A DNA stretch of 64,000 nt from Pseudomonas gingeri (GCF_013385635.1 NZ_JACAPR010000001.1:228677-292676), one strand, 5' to 3'. Shown: positions 1 through 9,610, counted from the stretch's first letter. Notes: generated from the letters alone by a model not told the origin. A program made the numbers and translations.

Positions 1-755
1 GCCTGGGCGGCTCCTGGCAGCGCGCGGCACAGATTTCGCTGTACCTGCAACTGGACGCCAGCGCAACGGAAGGCGAGAGCCTGAGCGAGCAGATCAAGGC
101 CATACCGGGCGTGGCGGATGCCGAGTTCATCAGCAAGGAAAAAGCCCTGGACGAGTTCCAGCAGCAGTCCGGGCTGGGCGAGGCGCTCAAGGAACTGCCG
201 CAGAACCCGCTGCCGGGCGTGGTCCTGGTGACGCCGAACGAGGTCGACAAGGCGACACTGGAAGCCTTGCGCCAGCGCCTGTCCGAGTTGCCCAAGGTGC
301 AACAGGCCCAGTTGGACCTGGTCTGGGTAGAGCGTCTGGCGGCAATTCTCAAGCTGGGCGACCGGTTTGTCTTCGGCCTGACGGTGCTGCTGGTTTCTGC
401 ATTACTTTTGGTGATAGGCAATACCATTCGTCTTCATATTGAAAACCGCCGCACCGAGATCGAAGTGATTAAACTGGTGGGCGGAACGGATAGTTATGTG
501 CGTAGGCCGTTTCTGTACATGGGCGCGCTTTATGGCTTCGGTGCAGGAATTCTTTCCTGGGGCGTCCTGGCTTTCGGCCTCAACTGGCTGAACGAGGCGG
601 TTGTCGGGCTGGCCGGCCTGTATGGCAGCGATTTCGCTCTGGCGGGCGTGCCGTCTGCCGATGGTCTGTCGCTCTTGCTTGGCGCCGTGCTGTTGGGGTA
701 TATCGGTGCTTGGATTGCGGTCGCACGGCATCTTCGCGAGCTGGCGCCGAAATAG
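1..755 (+). CDS. ftsX: Cell division protein FtsX, 3' part
   Basis: The open frame enters from the left edge (first full codon at base 3) and gives the last 250 residues of an FtsX permease subunit. FtsX and the ATPase FtsE form an ABC-type complex in the inner membrane that activates peptidoglycan hydrolases at the septum. The visible part starts in the periplasmic domain (ending near LVWVERL), followed by three hydrophobic segments and the conserved cytoplasmic stretch IRLHIENRRTEIEVIKLVGG. FtsX is usually 300-340 residues, so about a quarter lies outside the window. rpoH follows 129 bp downstream, the usual ftsY-ftsE-ftsX-rpoH order in gammaproteobacteria. Confidence 0.95.
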   Translation, partial: LGGSWQRAAQISLYLQLDASATEGESLSEQIKAIPGVADAEFISKEKALDEFQQQSGLGEALKELPQNPLPGVVLVTPNEVDKATLEALRQRLSELPKVQQAQLDLVWVERLAAILKLGDRFVFGLTVLLVSALLLVIGNTIRLHIENRRTEIEVIKLVGGTDSYVRRPFLYMGALYGFGAGILSWGVLAFGLNWLNEAVVGLAGLYGSDFALAGVPSADGLSLLLGAVLLGYIGAWIAVARHLRELAPK

Positions 756-884
756 TTAATGTCAAATTAATGTGTTTTTGTTGGTATTGACCGTAATGGC
801 TGCTCTTGGAACTTGTTCTGCGGTTCCCGGTCAATTTTCGCAGTGCTTCACTGCACGAGTCATGTGAGTCGGAGGTTTTTTCGT

Positions 885-1739
885 ATGACCACTTCTTTGC
901 AACCTGCCTATGCGCTGGTCCCGGGTGCGAACCTGGAGGCCTACGTCAATACGGTGAACAGCATTCCACTGCTGACGCCGGAGCAGGAGCGTGAACTGGC
1001 CGAGAGTCTCTATTATGAGCAGGATCTGGGGGCGGCTCGGCAGATGGTGCTCGCCCACCTGCGTTTTGTCGTCCATATCGCCCGTAGCTATTCCGGCTAC
1101 GGCCTGGCCCAGGCTGACCTGATCCAGGAAGGCAATGTCGGCCTGATGAAGGCCGTGAAACGCTTCAACCCGGAAATGGGTGTGCGCCTGGTGTCGTTCG
1201 CCGTGCACTGGATCAAGGCGGAAATCCACGAATTCATCCTGCGCAACTGGCGGATCGTCAAAGTGGCGACCACCAAGGCCCAGCGCAAGCTGTTCTTCAA
1301 CCTGCGCAGCCAGAAGAAACGTTTGGCCTGGCTGAACAACGAGGAAGTCCATCGCGTGGCGGAAAGCCTTGGCGTGGAGCCACGTGAAGTGCGCGAGATG
1401 GAAAGCCGGCTGACCGGCCAGGACATGGCGTTCGATCCGGCGGCGGAAGCCGACGATGACAGTGCGTTCCAGTCTCCGGCCAACTACCTGGAAGACCACC
1501 GCTACGATCCGGCACGCCAGCTGGAGGATGCCGACTGGAGCGAAAACTCCAACAGCAACCTGCACGAGGCCCTGGAAGTTCTGGACGAGCGCAGCCGTGA
1601 CATCCTCTACCAACGCTGGTTGGCGGAAGACAAAGCCACGCTGCACGACCTGGCGCAGAAGTACAACGTCTCCGCCGAGCGTATCCGTCAGTTGGAAAAG
1701 AGCGCGATGAACAAGCTCAAGCTGTCGATTGCCGCGTAA
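885..1739 (+). CDS. rpoH: RNA polymerase heat-shock sigma factor RpoH (sigma-32)
   Basis: The 284-residue product has the full RpoH layout. It starts [20 protein letters not shown], then region 2 with [19 protein letters not shown] and the -10 recognition part ending in [20 protein letters not shown]. The RpoH box (QRKLFFNLR) follows, and region 4 closes with a helix-turn-helix ([23 protein letters not shown]). It directs polymerase to chaperone and protease promoters. ATG 885 is chosen because GGAGG lies at 871-875 and the length matches the family; an upstream in-frame start at 813 lacks a site. It ends at a strong terminator and sits in the standard place after ftsX. Confidence 0.97.
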   Translation: MTTSLQPAYALVPGANLEAYVNTVNSIPLLTPEQERELAESLYYEQDLGAARQMVLAHLRFVVHIARSYSGYGLAQADLIQEGNVGLMKAVKRFNPEMGVRLVSFAVHWIKAEIHEFILRNWRIVKVATTKAQRKLFFNLRSQKKRLAWLNNEEVHRVAESLGVEPREVREMESRLTGQDMAFDPAAEADDDSAFQSPANYLEDHRYDPARQLEDADWSENSNSNLHEALEVLDERSRDILYQRWLAEDKATLHDLAQKYNVSAERIRQLEKSAMNKLKLSIAA

Positions 1740-1754
1740 GCACTCAAGGCAATA

Positions 1755-1786
1755 AAAAACGCCCCGATCTGATCGGGGCGTTTTTG
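1755..1786 (+). terminator. Rho-independent terminator of rpoH
   Basis: A perfect stem GCCCCGATC / GATCGGGGC with a one-base loop is flanked by an A-run on the left and TTTTT on the right, 20 bp after the rpoH stop codon. Confidence 0.92.
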
Positions 1787-1826
1787 TATGCAAGGGTCAA
1801 GTCTTGTGGTGCGGCTGAAGGCCCAT

Positions 1827-1913
1827 TCGCGGGCAAGCCCGCTCCCGCAATGGGGAGCGTCGAACGCAGGTTTTGTGTACGCCCACGCCCCGTGGGAGCG
1901 GGCTTGCCCGCGA
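1827..1913. repeat. REPIN (inverted pair of REP sequences)
   Basis: TCGCGGGCAAGCCCGCTCCC (1827-1846) faces its reverse complement at 1894-1913, separated by 47 bp. This is the GCGGGCAAGCCCGC family, placed between the convergent genes rpoH and mtgA. Confidence 0.9.
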
Positions 1914-1945
1914 AGGCGTCCTTCCAGTCACCGCCATATCCGGGC

Positions 1946-2668
1946 TTATAGCGCCCACGGCGCCTTGCGTGAATTGTTCAGCCCCACCAGGTACTCATCG
2001 CCGCCCAGCTGGCTCATCTGCTGGCGAATCCAGCCGGCGCGACGGGCGACGTAGGTGCTCGGATGGCTGGCACTCCATTCCCGGGGATTGGGCAGCACCG
2101 CCGCCAGCAGGCTGGCCTGCTGACGCGACAAGGCCGCGGCACTGACGCCAAAGTGATGCCGCGCGGCGGCTTCGGCGCCAAACACCCCTTCGTCCCACTC
2201 GACGCTGTTGAGGTATACCTCGAGAATTCGTTGCTTGGGCCACATCACTTCGATCAGCGCGGTAAACCAGGCTTCCAGCCCCTTGCGCAGGTAACTGCGG
2301 CCGGACCAGAGGAACAGGTTCTTCGACACCTGCTGGCTGAGGGTGCTGGCGCCGCGGATCGAGCCGCCGCGCTCGTTATGGGCAAAAGCAGCCTGGATCG
2401 CACCGAAATCGAAGCCCCAGTGCTCGGGAAACTTCTGGTCCTCGCCGGCCATCACCGCCACCTTGAGGTCGTCGGAGATCTGGTCCCAGGATTTCCAGGT
2501 GCGTTGCAGGTCGATCGGCTCACCGTCGCTCCATGACTCGATCTTGCGCTCGACCATCAGCGCGGTGCCCGGTGGCGGCACCCAGCGGAACAGCAGCACC
2601 AGCAGTACGCTGGCGATGGCGAACCACTTCAGGGCGGTAGTGAGGCGACGGAAAAGAAAACGCAGCAT
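1946..2668 (-). CDS. mtgA: Monofunctional biosynthetic peptidoglycan transglycosylase
   Basis: A 240-residue protein of the GT51 family that polymerises lipid II into glycan strands. One N-terminal membrane anchor (about residues 10-30, ALKWFAIASVLLVLLF) is followed by the transglycosylase domain. Its catalytic motif is EDQKFPEHWGFD, and GASTLSQQVSKNLFLW and the RILEVYLNSVEWDEGVFGAE region follow. There is no transpeptidase domain, which separates it from class A PBPs. The start at MLRFLFRRL is chosen by family length; the frame stays open upstream for 38 more codons with no membrane or domain signal. No clear Shine-Dalgarno sequence is visible. It is divergent from the DUF423 gene. Confidence 0.95.
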   Translation of the reverse strand: MLRFLFRRLTTALKWFAIASVLLVLLFRWVPPPGTALMVERKIESWSDGEPIDLQRTWKSWDQISDDLKVAVMAGEDQKFPEHWGFDFGAIQAAFAHNERGGSIRGASTLSQQVSKNLFLWSGRSYLRKGLEAWFTALIEVMWPKQRILEVYLNSVEWDEGVFGAEAAARHHFGVSAAALSRQQASLLAAVLPNPREWSASHPSTYVARRAGWIRQQMSQLGGDEYLVGLNNSRKAPWAL

Positions 2669-2738
2669 AGAGATGGCTTGGCCGGGGCGTGGGAGCGGGC
2701 CATTATACAGACCCTGTGCCCCCTGAATGGAGTTCGTC

Positions 2739-3119
2739 ATGCTGCGTGGTTTTCTGCTGCTCGCCGCGTTTTTCGGTTTCACCGGTGTCGCCCTCGGCGC
2801 CTTCGCTGCCCACGGCCTGAAGAACCGCCTGAGCGCGGACTACCTGGCGATCTTTCATACCGGCGTGACCTATCAATTGGTACATACCCTGGCGTTGTTC
2901 GGCGTCGCCTTGCTGGCGGCGCATATTCCCGGACGCCTGGTCACCTGGGCCGGTGTTTCATTCGCCATCGGGATTATCCTGTTCTCCGGCAGCCTGTACC
3001 TGTTGACCCTGACCGGTATCAGCAAGCTGGGGATCATCACCCCGTTGGGTGGGCTGGGCTTCCTGATCGGCTGGTTCTGCCTCGGTCTGGCCGCCTGGCG
3101 CTTGCAAGCGGCAGCTTGA
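2739..3119 (+). CDS. DUF423 family small membrane protein
   Basis: A 126-residue, very hydrophobic protein with four predicted membrane helices. It carries the DUF423 signature near its N-terminus (GVALGAFAAHGLKNRL) and the later FSGSLYLLTLTG motif. The family is widespread in bacteria (E. coli YgdD) and has no established function. ATG 2739 is preferred over the in-frame ATG at 2727 because GGAG at 2729-2732 then lies at a proper distance. It is followed by the thiS promoter region, so it may be a single-gene unit. Confidence 0.88.
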   Translation: MLRGFLLLAAFFGFTGVALGAFAAHGLKNRLSADYLAIFHTGVTYQLVHTLALFGVALLAAHIPGRLVTWAGVSFAIGIILFSGSLYLLTLTGISKLGIITPLGGLGFLIGWFCLGLAAWRLQAAA

Positions 3120-3144
3120 GCGGATCGCCAGGTCGACGAATGGC

Positions 3145-3174
3145 TTGGGTCACCCGGACTGATCGGGCTAGAAT
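3145..3174 (+). promoter_or_regulatory. Candidate sigma-70 promoter for thiS
   Basis: TTGGGT at 3145-3150, an 18-bp spacer and TAGAAT at 3169-3174 resemble a sigma-70 promoter. They lie about 33 bp upstream of the thiS start codon. Inferred from sequence only. Confidence 0.45.
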
Positions 3175-3206
3175 GCTGGCCCCTAAAAATGATGGCAGCC
3201 CGGCGC

Positions 3207-3407
3207 ATGCGCATTCAATTGAACGGTGAATCCTTTGAACTGCCCGACGGCGAAACCGTCGCGGCATTGCTGACCCGGCTCGACCTGACCGGGCGGCGGG
3301 TAGCGGTGGAGCTGAACCTGGATATCGTCCCGCGCAGCCAGCATGCCGGGACCGCCCTGCGTGAAGGCGATCAGGTCGAAGTGGTGCACGCCATCGGCGG
3401 CGGTTGA
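3207..3407 (+). CDS. thiS: Sulfur carrier protein ThiS
   Basis: A 66-residue ubiquitin-like carrier that, as a C-terminal thiocarboxylate, donates sulfur for thiazole synthesis in thiamine formation. The product begins MRIQLNGESFELPDG and ends in the required Gly-Gly tail (VVHAIGGG). Two in-frame ATGs lie just upstream (3189 and 3192); 3207 gives the standard family length. No convincing ribosome-binding site is seen for any of them, which fits a very short leader from the promoter at 3145-3174. thiG follows after 188 bp that contain a palindromic element. Confidence 0.93.
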   Translation: MRIQLNGESFELPDGETVAALLTRLDLTGRRVAVELNLDIVPRSQHAGTALREGDQVEVVHAIGGG

Positions 3408-3415
3408 GCCAAACC

Positions 3416-3551
3416 CCGTGAAAACTACTGTGCTCGGTAATACTGCGTTAAAAACAGGCTCGGACTGCTCATTTACAGCCAGTAAACTCCGCGTCCTCGC
3501 CTGTTTTTGCCTTGTCTTCCCTTCGCTCGCTACGTTTTCACGCGGTTTTTT
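3416..3551. repeat. Imperfect palindromic element between thiS and thiG
   Basis: The 188-bp thiS-thiG gap is mostly one nested inverted structure. Outer arms are CCGTGAAAAC (3416-3425) and GTTTTCACGC (3534-3543, 9 of 10 pairs). Inner 27-bp arms at 3450-3476 and 3482-3508 match at 19 of 27 positions, including AAAAACAGGC/GCCTGTTTTT and TTTAC/GTAAA. A T-run follows at 3545-3552. It resembles a dispersed intergenic element I believe occurs in many copies in fluorescent pseudomonads, but I cannot confirm copy number. Its base composition is lower in GC than the neighbours. Confidence 0.6.
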
Positions 3552-3595
3552 TGATCCACTCTGCAAGCCCTCAAACCTTTCAAGAGGATTTCCGA

Positions 3596-4390
3596 ATGAG
3601 CACTGTTCGCAGCGACAAGCCCTTCGTGCTGGCCGGCCGTACCTTCCAGTCCCGCCTGCTGGTCGGTACCGGTAAATACCGCGATATGGAAGAAACCCGC
3701 CTGGCCATCGAGGCCTCGGGTGCCGAGATCGTCACCGTGGCCGTGCGCCGCACCAACCTGGGCCAGAACCCGGGTGAGCCGAACCTGCTGGATATCCTGC
3801 CGCCGGATCGCTACACCATCCTGCCGAACACCGCCGGCTGCTACGACGCCATCGAGGCCGTGCGCACCTGCCGCCTGGCCCGTGAGTTGCTGGACGGCCA
3901 CAACCTGGTGAAGCTGGAAGTCCTGGCCGACCAGAAGACCCTGTTCCCCAACGTGATCGAAACCCTCAAGGCCGCTGAAGTGCTGGTCAAGGAAGGTTTC
4001 GACGTGATGGTCTACACCAGCGATGATCCGATCATCGCCCGCCAGCTGGCGGAAATCGGCTGTATCGCGGTCATGCCGCTGGCCGGCCTGATCGGCACCG
4101 GCCTGGGGATCTGCAACCCGTACAACCTGCAGATCATCCTGGAAGAAGCGAAGATCCCGGTGCTGGTGGACGCCGGTGTCGGTACCGCCTCCGACGCCAC
4201 CATCGCCATGGAACTGGGTTGCGAAGCGGTGCTGATGAACTCGGCCATCGCCCATGCCCAGCAACCGATCCTGATGGCCGAAGCGATGAAGCACGCCATC
4301 GTTGCCGGCCGCCTGGCCTACCTCGCCGGCCGTATGCCGAAAAAACTCTATGCCAGCGCTTCCTCGCCGCTGGATGGTCTGATCAAGTAA
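3596..4390 (+). CDS. thiG: Thiazole synthase ThiG
   Basis: A 264-residue TIM-barrel enzyme that builds the thiamine thiazole phosphate from 1-deoxyxylulose 5-phosphate, dehydroglycine and the ThiS thiocarboxylate. The Schiff-base lysine lies in LVKLEVLAD, and the phosphate-binding loops include [13 protein letters not shown] and [11 protein letters not shown] 3596 is preceded by AGAGGAT at 3583-3589 and gives the family length; the open frame to 3512 runs into the palindromic element and is not coding. Its partner ThiS is just upstream; the enzymes ThiF and ThiH are not in the window. Confidence 0.96.
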   Translation: MSTVRSDKPFVLAGRTFQSRLLVGTGKYRDMEETRLAIEASGAEIVTVAVRRTNLGQNPGEPNLLDILPPDRYTILPNTAGCYDAIEAVRTCRLARELLDGHNLVKLEVLADQKTLFPNVIETLKAAEVLVKEGFDVMVYTSDDPIIARQLAEIGCIAVMPLAGLIGTGLGICNPYNLQIILEEAKIPVLVDAGVGTASDATIAMELGCEAVLMNSAIAHAQQPILMAEAMKHAIVAGRLAYLAGRMPKKLYASASSPLDGLIK

Positions 4391-4399
4391 GAGCCTTTG

Positions 4400-5125
4400 A
4401 TGACTGAATCGAACGACACGCCCATTTCCACGGAAGACGGCGAAGAGCGCCAACACCGCCGCATCAAGAGTTTCGTGATGCGCGCCGGGCGCATGACCGA
4501 AGGCCAGCAGAAGGGCCTGGAGCAGGGTACGCCGCTGTTCGTCCTGCCGCTGGCCGATGCGCCGGTGGATTTCGACCAGGTGTTCGGCCGTTCCGCGCCG
4601 CGCTCCCTGGAAATCGGCTTCGGCATGGGCCATTCCCTGCTGGAAATGGCGGCTGCTGCGCCGGAGCAGGACTTTATCGGCGTTGAAGTGCATCGTCCGG
4701 GTGTTGGCGCGCTGCTTAACGGCGTGCTGACCCAGGGCCTGAAAAACCTGCGGGTCTACGACTGCGACGCCATCGAAGTGCTCAACCGCTGCGTGGCGGA
4801 CAACAGCCTGGACCGGCTGATGCTGTTTTTCCCGGATCCCTGGCACAAGAGCCGCCATCACAAGCGCCGTATCGTCCAGGCTTCCTTCGCCGAACTGGTG
4901 CGCAGCAAGCTGAAGGTTGGCGGGATCCTGCACATGGCCACCGACTGGGAGCCCTATGCCGAATACATGCTGGAAGTGATGAACGTCGCGCCGGGTTATC
5001 GCAATCTGGCCGAAGACGGCCAATGCGTACCGCGCCCGGCGGAACGCCCGATCACCAAGTTCGAACGCCGCGGCGAGCGACTGGGGCACGGGGTCTGGGA
5101 CCTGAAGTTCGAGAAGCTGGCCTGA
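4400..5125 (+). CDS. trmB: tRNA (guanine-N7-)-methyltransferase
   Basis: A 241-residue class I SAM-dependent methyltransferase that makes m7G46 in tRNA. The SAM-binding motif is [15 protein letters not shown], followed by [15 protein letters not shown]. The TrmB signature [20 protein letters not shown] and the C-terminal [17 protein letters not shown] are both present. It starts 9 bp after thiG and is probably cotranscribed with it. ATG 4400 is preferred to the TTG at 4397. Confidence 0.96.
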   Translation: MTESNDTPISTEDGEERQHRRIKSFVMRAGRMTEGQQKGLEQGTPLFVLPLADAPVDFDQVFGRSAPRSLEIGFGMGHSLLEMAAAAPEQDFIGVEVHRPGVGALLNGVLTQGLKNLRVYDCDAIEVLNRCVADNSLDRLMLFFPDPWHKSRHHKRRIVQASFAELVRSKLKVGGILHMATDWEPYAEYMLEVMNVAPGYRNLAEDGQCVPRPAERPITKFERRGERLGHGVWDLKFEKLA

Positions 5126-5151
5126 CGCCTATGGCTCACACCGCAACCCCT

Positions 5152-5233
5152 GTAGGAGCCGGCTTGCCGGCGATGGCGTCCGTCAGGTTGATGCAAGGCT
5201 TGCGGGCCTCATCGCCGGCAAGCCGGCTCCTAC
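5152..5233. repeat. REPIN, GCCGGCTTGCCGGC family
   Basis: GTAGGAGCCGGCTTGCCGGC begins at 5152 and its inverted copy ends at 5233. Each arm is 24 bp and the pair is perfect. It lies between the convergent genes trmB and the DUF3392 gene. Confidence 0.9.
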
Positions 5234-5256
5234 ACTGAGCGCGTTAACCTTCTGAG

Positions 5257-5580
5257 TCAGCGCCGATCCGCCACCACCCCGATCAGCACCAGAACCACCA
5301 AAAGCACCGGCGCCAGGCTGTAGTTGTTGAACTGGCTCAGGCCCCGCACCACCCAGGGCGTGGCATAGATCAATGCCAGGCCGCTGCCGATCATGCACAG
5401 CAGGGCCAGCAGCGGCACGCGCAGGGCGCCGGCGATGCTGCCCAGGCGCTGATCGATCCAACCCTTGATATCCGCGCCAAACAGCACCAGCAGGCAGCCC
5501 ACCAGCGCCAGGGAGATTTCCGATAGGTTGCTGCGGCTCCAGCGTGACACCGTGGCGAGCAGGTCGAGTACCAGGTCCAT
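5257..5580 (-). CDS. DUF3392 family membrane protein
   Basis: A 107-residue protein with about three hydrophobic segments (ISLALVGCLLVLFGADI, VPLLALLCMIGSGLALIYA and LAPVLLVVLVLIGVVA) and the charged stretch KGWIDQRLGS between the first two. This matches the DUF3392 family of small gammaproteobacterial inner-membrane proteins of unknown function. It follows hemW by 9 bp and is likely the last gene of the metX-metW-rdgB-hemW transcription unit. No function is proposed. Confidence 0.8.
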   Translation of the reverse strand: MDLVLDLLATVSRWSRSNLSEISLALVGCLLVLFGADIKGWIDQRLGSIAGALRVPLLALLCMIGSGLALIYATPWVVRGLSQFNNYSLAPVLLVVLVLIGVVADRR

Positions 5581-5589
5581 GGGGTTTCC

Positions 5590-6792
5590 TTAGGTCAAGA
5601 AGTATTGCAGCAGGTCATTGAGAAACAGCTGGCCGCGGGCGGTCGCCGCCAGGCGTGTGGGTTCGACCTGCAACAGGCCGCTTTGTTCTGCCTCGGCCCG
5701 CCCTTCGTTCAAGCTGTCGAGACCCAGCCCGGTGCGTTGCGCAAACAAGGCCGCATCGACACCCTCGGTCAGCCGCAGGGCATTCATCAGGAACTCGAAC
5801 GGCAGCTCGTCGTTGCCCAGGGTTTTCTCCCCGGCCTTGAAGCTTTTGGCCGGGTTCAGGTAGTCCTTGGGCAGGCGGGTTTTCCAGGTGCGGATGATGC
5901 GTCCGTCCGGGTGGCTGAGCTTGCCGTGGGCCCCGGCACCTATGCCGATAAAGTCACCGAAGCTCCAGTAATTGAGGTTGTGCCGCGCCGGACGCCCGGG
6001 CTGGGCATAGGCCGAGACTTCGTACTGGACGTAGCCGTGGTCGGCCAGCAGGGCCTGTCCGGCTTCCTGGATATCCCACAGGGTGTCGTCTTCGGGCAGC
6101 GTCGGCGGTTGGTTCCAGAACACGGTGTTGGGTTCCAGGGTCAACTGGTACCAGGACAGATGCGTCGGCTTCAGCGCGATGGCCTGGCGCAGGTCGCCGA
6201 GGGCGTCTTCCAGGGATTGGTCGGGCAAACCATGCATCAGGTCCAGGTTGAAGTTGTCGAAGCCGGCCTGGCGCGCCATGTCCGCTGCCCGCACGGCTTC
6301 GCCGCCGGTGTGGATGCGACCCAGGGCCTTGAGTTTTTCTTCCTGGAAACTCTGGATGCCGATCGACAGCCGGTTGATCCCCAACTGCCGGTAGGCGACG
6401 AATTTTTCCTGTTCGAAGGTCCCGGGATTGGCTTCCAGGGTGATTTCGATATCGCTGGCGAACGGGATGCGCGCCTCGACACCCTTGAGCAGGCGGCCCA
6501 GCGCCTCGGCGCTGAACAGGCTCGGCGTACCGCCGCCGAAGAAAATCGAACTCAGTTCACGGCCATAAACGGCGTGCAGGTCCTGGTCGAGGTCGGCCAG
6601 CAGCGCGTCGACATACTCCTGCTCCGGCAGCACCGGGCTGGCGGCGTGGGAGTTGAAGTCGCAATATGGGCATTTGCGCACGCACCAGGGGATATGGACG
6701 TACAGCGCCAGGGGCGGCAATTGTGGCAAGGCCGCCCGAGGAGGTTGCGCACCGCCATGGATCAGCGGCTGCGCGGAAGAAGTCCGGGTCAT
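5590..6792 (-). CDS. hemW: Radical SAM heme chaperone HemW
   Basis: A 400-residue radical SAM protein. The 4Fe-4S motif CxxxCxxC is present as C37, C41 and C44 ([15 protein letters not shown]), followed by the SAM-binding glycine run [12 protein letters not shown]-terminal HemN-like domain is also present. It resembles coproporphyrinogen dehydrogenase HemN, but HemW proteins bind heme and deliver it to respiratory enzymes. The start at MTRTSS overlaps the rdgB stop by four bases (ATGA), implying translational coupling; the longer open frame reads through rdgB and is rejected. Often annotated as a HemN-like oxidase. Confidence 0.93.
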   Translation of the reverse strand: MTRTSSAQPLIHGGAQPPRAALPQLPPLALYVHIPWCVRKCPYCDFNSHAASPVLPEQEYVDALLADLDQDLHAVYGRELSSIFFGGGTPSLFSAEALGRLLKGVEARIPFASDIEITLEANPGTFEQEKFVAYRQLGINRLSIGIQSFQEEKLKALGRIHTGGEAVRAADMARQAGFDNFNLDLMHGLPDQSLEDALGDLRQAIALKPTHLSWYQLTLEPNTVFWNQPPTLPEDDTLWDIQEAGQALLADHGYVQYEVSAYAQPGRPARHNLNYWSFGDFIGIGAGAHGKLSHPDGRIIRTWKTRLPKDYLNPAKSFKAGEKTLGNDELPFEFLMNALRLTEGVDAALFAQRTGLGLDSLNEGRAEAEQSGLLQVEPTRLAATARGQLFLNDLLQYFLT

Positions 6793-7385
6793 TTCAGGCC
6801 CAGGCGTTGCCGCAGCAGGACCATGGCGCGGGCGCGATGGCTGAGCTGGTTCTTTTCCACGGGGTTCAGTTCGGCACTGGAGCAGTCGCGTTCCGGTACC
6901 CAGAACAGCGGGTCGTAGCCGAAGCCGTGGTCGCCGCTGGCGGCGGTCAGGATACGGCCGTGCCACAGGCCTTCACAGAGGATCGGCAACGGGTCGTCGG
7001 CATGCCGCACCAGGGCCAGGACGCAGACGAACTGGGCGCCGCGCTCGGCCTGCGGGACATCCTTGAGGGCGTCCAGCAGCTTGGCGTTGTTCGCCGCATC
7101 GCCCTGGCCGTCGGCGTAGCGGGCCGAGTAGATGCCTGGCGCACCGCCAAGGAAGTCCACGGCCAGGCCGGAGTCGTCGGCCAGCGCCGGCAAGCCGGAA
7201 ATGCGTGCGGCATTGCGGGCCTTGAGGATGGCGTTCTCGACGAACGACAGGCCGGTCTCTTCCGGCTCGACGCTGCTGAACTCGCCGATCGAGCGCAGTT
7301 GCACCGAGTCGCCGAGCATGGCCTGGAGTTCTTTGAGTTTGCCAGCGTTATGGCTGGCCAGTACCAGTTGGGTGAAGTTCATCAT
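6789..7385 (-). CDS. rdgB: dITP/XTP pyrophosphatase RdgB
   Basis: A 198-residue HAM1-family nucleotide-sanitising enzyme. It hydrolyses dITP, XTP and ITP to monophosphates, keeping deaminated purines out of DNA and RNA. The substrate-binding N-terminus [14 protein letters not shown], the catalytic [22 protein letters not shown] region (its parts) and the C-terminal SHRARAM are all present. It overlaps the DUF4426 gene upstream and hemW downstream by four bases each, so the operon is tightly coupled. Confidence 0.96.
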   Translation of the reverse strand: MMNFTQLVLASHNAGKLKELQAMLGDSVQLRSIGEFSSVEPEETGLSFVENAILKARNAARISGLPALADDSGLAVDFLGGAPGIYSARYADGQGDAANNAKLLDALKDVPQAERGAQFVCVLALVRHADDPLPILCEGLWHGRILTAASGDHGFGYDPLFWVPERDCSSAELNPVEKNQLSHRARAMVLLRQRLGLK

Positions 7386-7816
7386 TCGCTTGGGAAAAGC
7401 TCTTGGTTGAAGCTGAATTTATGGGTCTGGCCGCCAGCGGTGACCGCGATCTCGAAAGTCCGGATTTCCTGCTGGGGAACCGGATACTGGGCGATATAGT
7501 AGACCGCGCCCTGCTCGGTGATCTGCTTGAAAGTCAGCGGCAGGCTGTTGCTGGTCAGGTCCTTGATGGTGCCGCTGACCTGGGCAACCAGCGGTTTGTC
7601 GCCCTTGAGCACGGAAATATTGATCACGCCCTGATTCTTGCTGCGGATCAGCTCGGCAGCCTTGGCGATATCCGGTTGCAGGTAGGTGGAGTTGAAGGTG
7701 TTGTAGTGCACGGTGGTGTCACCGAACACTTCCTGACGCTCGCCCTTGATGATGTCGGCGGCCATGGCCGAGACACCCAGGCAGGCAGTCAGCAGGAAAA
7801 TTGCCAGACGACCCAT
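7382..7816 (-). CDS. DUF4426 exported protein
   Basis: A 144-residue protein with a signal peptide ([20 protein letters not shown], cleavage after AMA) and a small beta-rich domain typical of DUF4426. Its function is unknown. ATG 7816 is preferred because AAGGAG (7829-7824) is 7 bases upstream. Two earlier in-frame ATGs (7846 and 7822) exist, and the first would overlap metW. The same position between metW and rdgB is kept in P. aeruginosa (PA0388, from memory). Confidence 0.85.
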   Translation of the reverse strand: MGRLAIFLLTACLGVSAMAADIIKGERQEVFGDTTVHYNTFNSTYLQPDIAKAAELIRSKNQGVINISVLKGDKPLVAQVSGTIKDLTSNSLPLTFKQITEQGAVYYIAQYPVPQQEIRTFEIAVTAGGQTHKFSFNQELFPSE

Positions 7817-7842
7817 GATCATGCTCCTTGAAGTCACGTGAT

Positions 7843-8463
7843 TCATACCGCGATCTGGTGTTCCAGCAGGCCGGGGCTGCTGACGCGGTAGATGCCGATC
7901 TCACCTAACAGATTAGGCCATAGCTTGCTTGCCCACCCATGGCGGTGCTGTTGATCCACGGCCAGCCGATCAATGACCTTGGCTTCACGTTCGCGACACA
8001 GCGCTTCGAAGTCTTCGAAGGTGCAGAAGTGGATGTTCGGCGTGTTGTACCAGGTGTACGGCAGGAATTCCGAAACCGGCATCCGGCCCTTGCTCGCCAG
8101 GTACCAACGGCAGCGCCAGTGACCGAAGTTGGGGAAGGTGATGATGCACTGGCGTCCGACCCGGAGCATTTCGTCGAGGATCTTGTCCGGGTAATGCACG
8201 GCCTGCAGGGCCTGGGTCATGACCACGACGTCGAAGCTGTTGCTGGCGAAGTTGCCCAGGCCCTTGTCCAGGTCCTGCTCGATAACGTTGATGCCCTTGG
8301 CCACGCACTCGGCGATGTTGTCCGGGTCGTTTTCCAGGCCGTAGCCGGTGACCTGCTTGTTGTCGCGCAGCCAGGTCAGCAGTTCGCCATCACCGCAACC
8401 GAGGTCGAGCACGCGGCTGCCGGCGGGGATCCACTCTTGGATGATTTCCAGGTCGGCTCTCAT
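7843..8463 (-). CDS. metW: Methionine biosynthesis protein MetW
   Basis: A 206-residue SAM-methyltransferase-fold protein starting MRADLEIIQEWIP, with motif I VLDLGCGDGELL and a later FPNFGHWRCRW stretch typical of MetW. It pairs with MetX in homoserine acylation in Pseudomonas and related bacteria; its exact biochemical role is not settled. It starts 7 bp after the metX stop. The in-frame codons upstream (to 8481) would overlap metX and lack a better ribosome site. Confidence 0.95.
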   Translation of the reverse strand: MRADLEIIQEWIPAGSRVLDLGCGDGELLTWLRDNKQVTGYGLENDPDNIAECVAKGINVIEQDLDKGLGNFASNSFDVVVMTQALQAVHYPDKILDEMLRVGRQCIITFPNFGHWRCRWYLASKGRMPVSEFLPYTWYNTPNIHFCTFEDFEALCREREAKVIDRLAVDQQHRHGWASKLWPNLLGEIGIYRVSSPGLLEHQIAV

Positions 8464-8470
8464 GGCGTTC

Positions 8471-9610
8471 TCACACTTCAACTCGGTTCATGTAGTTACC
8501 GAATGCCTGCAGATAACGCGGGATCGGAATCAGGAAGGCGTCATGGCCTTGCGGAGCATCGATTTCCAGGTAGCAGACATCCTTGCGGGCCGCCATCAGC
8601 GCGTCGACCAGTTCCCGCGAACGGGCCGGGGAGAAGCGCCAGTCGGTGGTGAAGGACATCACGCAGAACTTGGCCCGGGCGTTGGCGAAGGTCTTCGCCA
8701 GGTCGTCGTCGAAGTTCGCCGCCGGATCGAAATAATCCAGGGCCTTGGTCATCAGCAGGTAGGTGTTGGCGTCGAAGCGCCCGGAAAACTCTTCACCCTG
8801 GTAACGCAGGTAGCTTTCGACCTGGAACTCCACGCTGTGGAAGTCGTAATTGAGCTTTTCACTCTTGAGCCCACGGCCGAATTTCTCGCCCATGGAGTCG
8901 TCGGACAGGTAGGTGATGTGCCCGACCATCCGTGCCAGCATCAGGCCGCGCTTGGGGATCACGCCGCGTTCCTGGAAGGAGCCGCCATGGAACTCCGGAT
9001 CGGTGAGGATCGCCTGGCGTGCCACTTCGTTGAAGGCGATGTTCTGCGCCGACAATTTCGGCGCCGAGGCGATAGCCAGGCAATGGCGCACGCGATCCGG
9101 GTAGGTGATGGTCCATTGCAGGGCCTGCATGCCGCCCAGGCTGCCGCCGATCACCGCGGCCCATTGGCCGATGCCCAGGCGGTCGGCGAGACGGGCCTGG
9201 CTGTGGACCCAGTCTTCCACGGTCAGCACCGGGAAGTCGGCGCCGAAGGGTTTGCCGGTCTCGGGGTTGATGCTGCTCGGGCCAGTGGAGCCGTTGCAGC
9301 CGCCGAGGTTGTTCAGGCTGACGACGAAGAATTTGTTGGTGTCGATAGGCTTGCCGGGGCCTATGCAACTGTCCCACCAGCCGGGCTTGCGCTCGTCGGC
9401 GCTGTGATAGCCCGCCGCGTGATGATGGCCGGACAGGGCATGACAGATCAGCACGGCGTTGTTCGCCGTGGCGTTGAGGCTGCCGTAGGTTTCGTAGATC
9501 AGGTCGTAGGCGGGCAGGGAGCGACCGCAGGCCAGGGCCAGGGGTTCGCTGAAATGTGCCGTTTGCGGCACGACCAGCCCGACGGAATCGTGGGGAAAGA
9601 CAGTGGACAT
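8471..9610 (-). CDS. metX: Homoserine O-acyltransferase MetX
   Basis: A 379-residue alpha/beta-hydrolase that acylates homoserine in the first committed step of methionine synthesis. The nucleophile serine is in [12 protein letters not shown], the substrate-pocket motif in [15 protein letters not shown], and the catalytic histidine near the C-terminus in [10 protein letters not shown]. Pseudomonas members of this family are thought to use succinyl-CoA rather than acetyl-CoA, which cannot be decided from the motifs alone here. It is the first gene of the metX-metW-DUF4426-rdgB-hemW run. Confidence 0.95.
   Translation of the reverse strand: MSTVFPHDSVGLVVPQTAHFSEPLALACGRSLPAYDLIYETYGSLNATANNAVLICHALSGHHHAAGYHSADERKPGWWDSCIGPGKPIDTNKFFVVSLNNLGGCNGSTGPSSINPETGKPFGADFPVLTVEDWVHSQARLADRLGIGQWAAVIGGSLGGMQALQWTITYPDRVRHCLAIASAPKLSAQNIAFNEVARQAILTDPEFHGGSFQERGVIPKRGLMLARMVGHITYLSDDSMGEKFGRGLKSEKLNYDFHSVEFQVESYLRYQGEEFSGRFDANTYLLMTKALDYFDPAANFDDDLAKTFANARAKFCVMSFTTDWRFSPARSRELVDALMAARKDVCYLEIDAPQGHDAFLIPIPRYLQAFGNYMNRVEV

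Noticed and set aside
3408..3595. Possible thiamine pyrophosphate riboswitch ahead of thiG.
   Set aside because: None of the conserved TPP aptamer blocks (such as the CUGAGA core) were found; the gap is filled by an imperfect palindrome instead.
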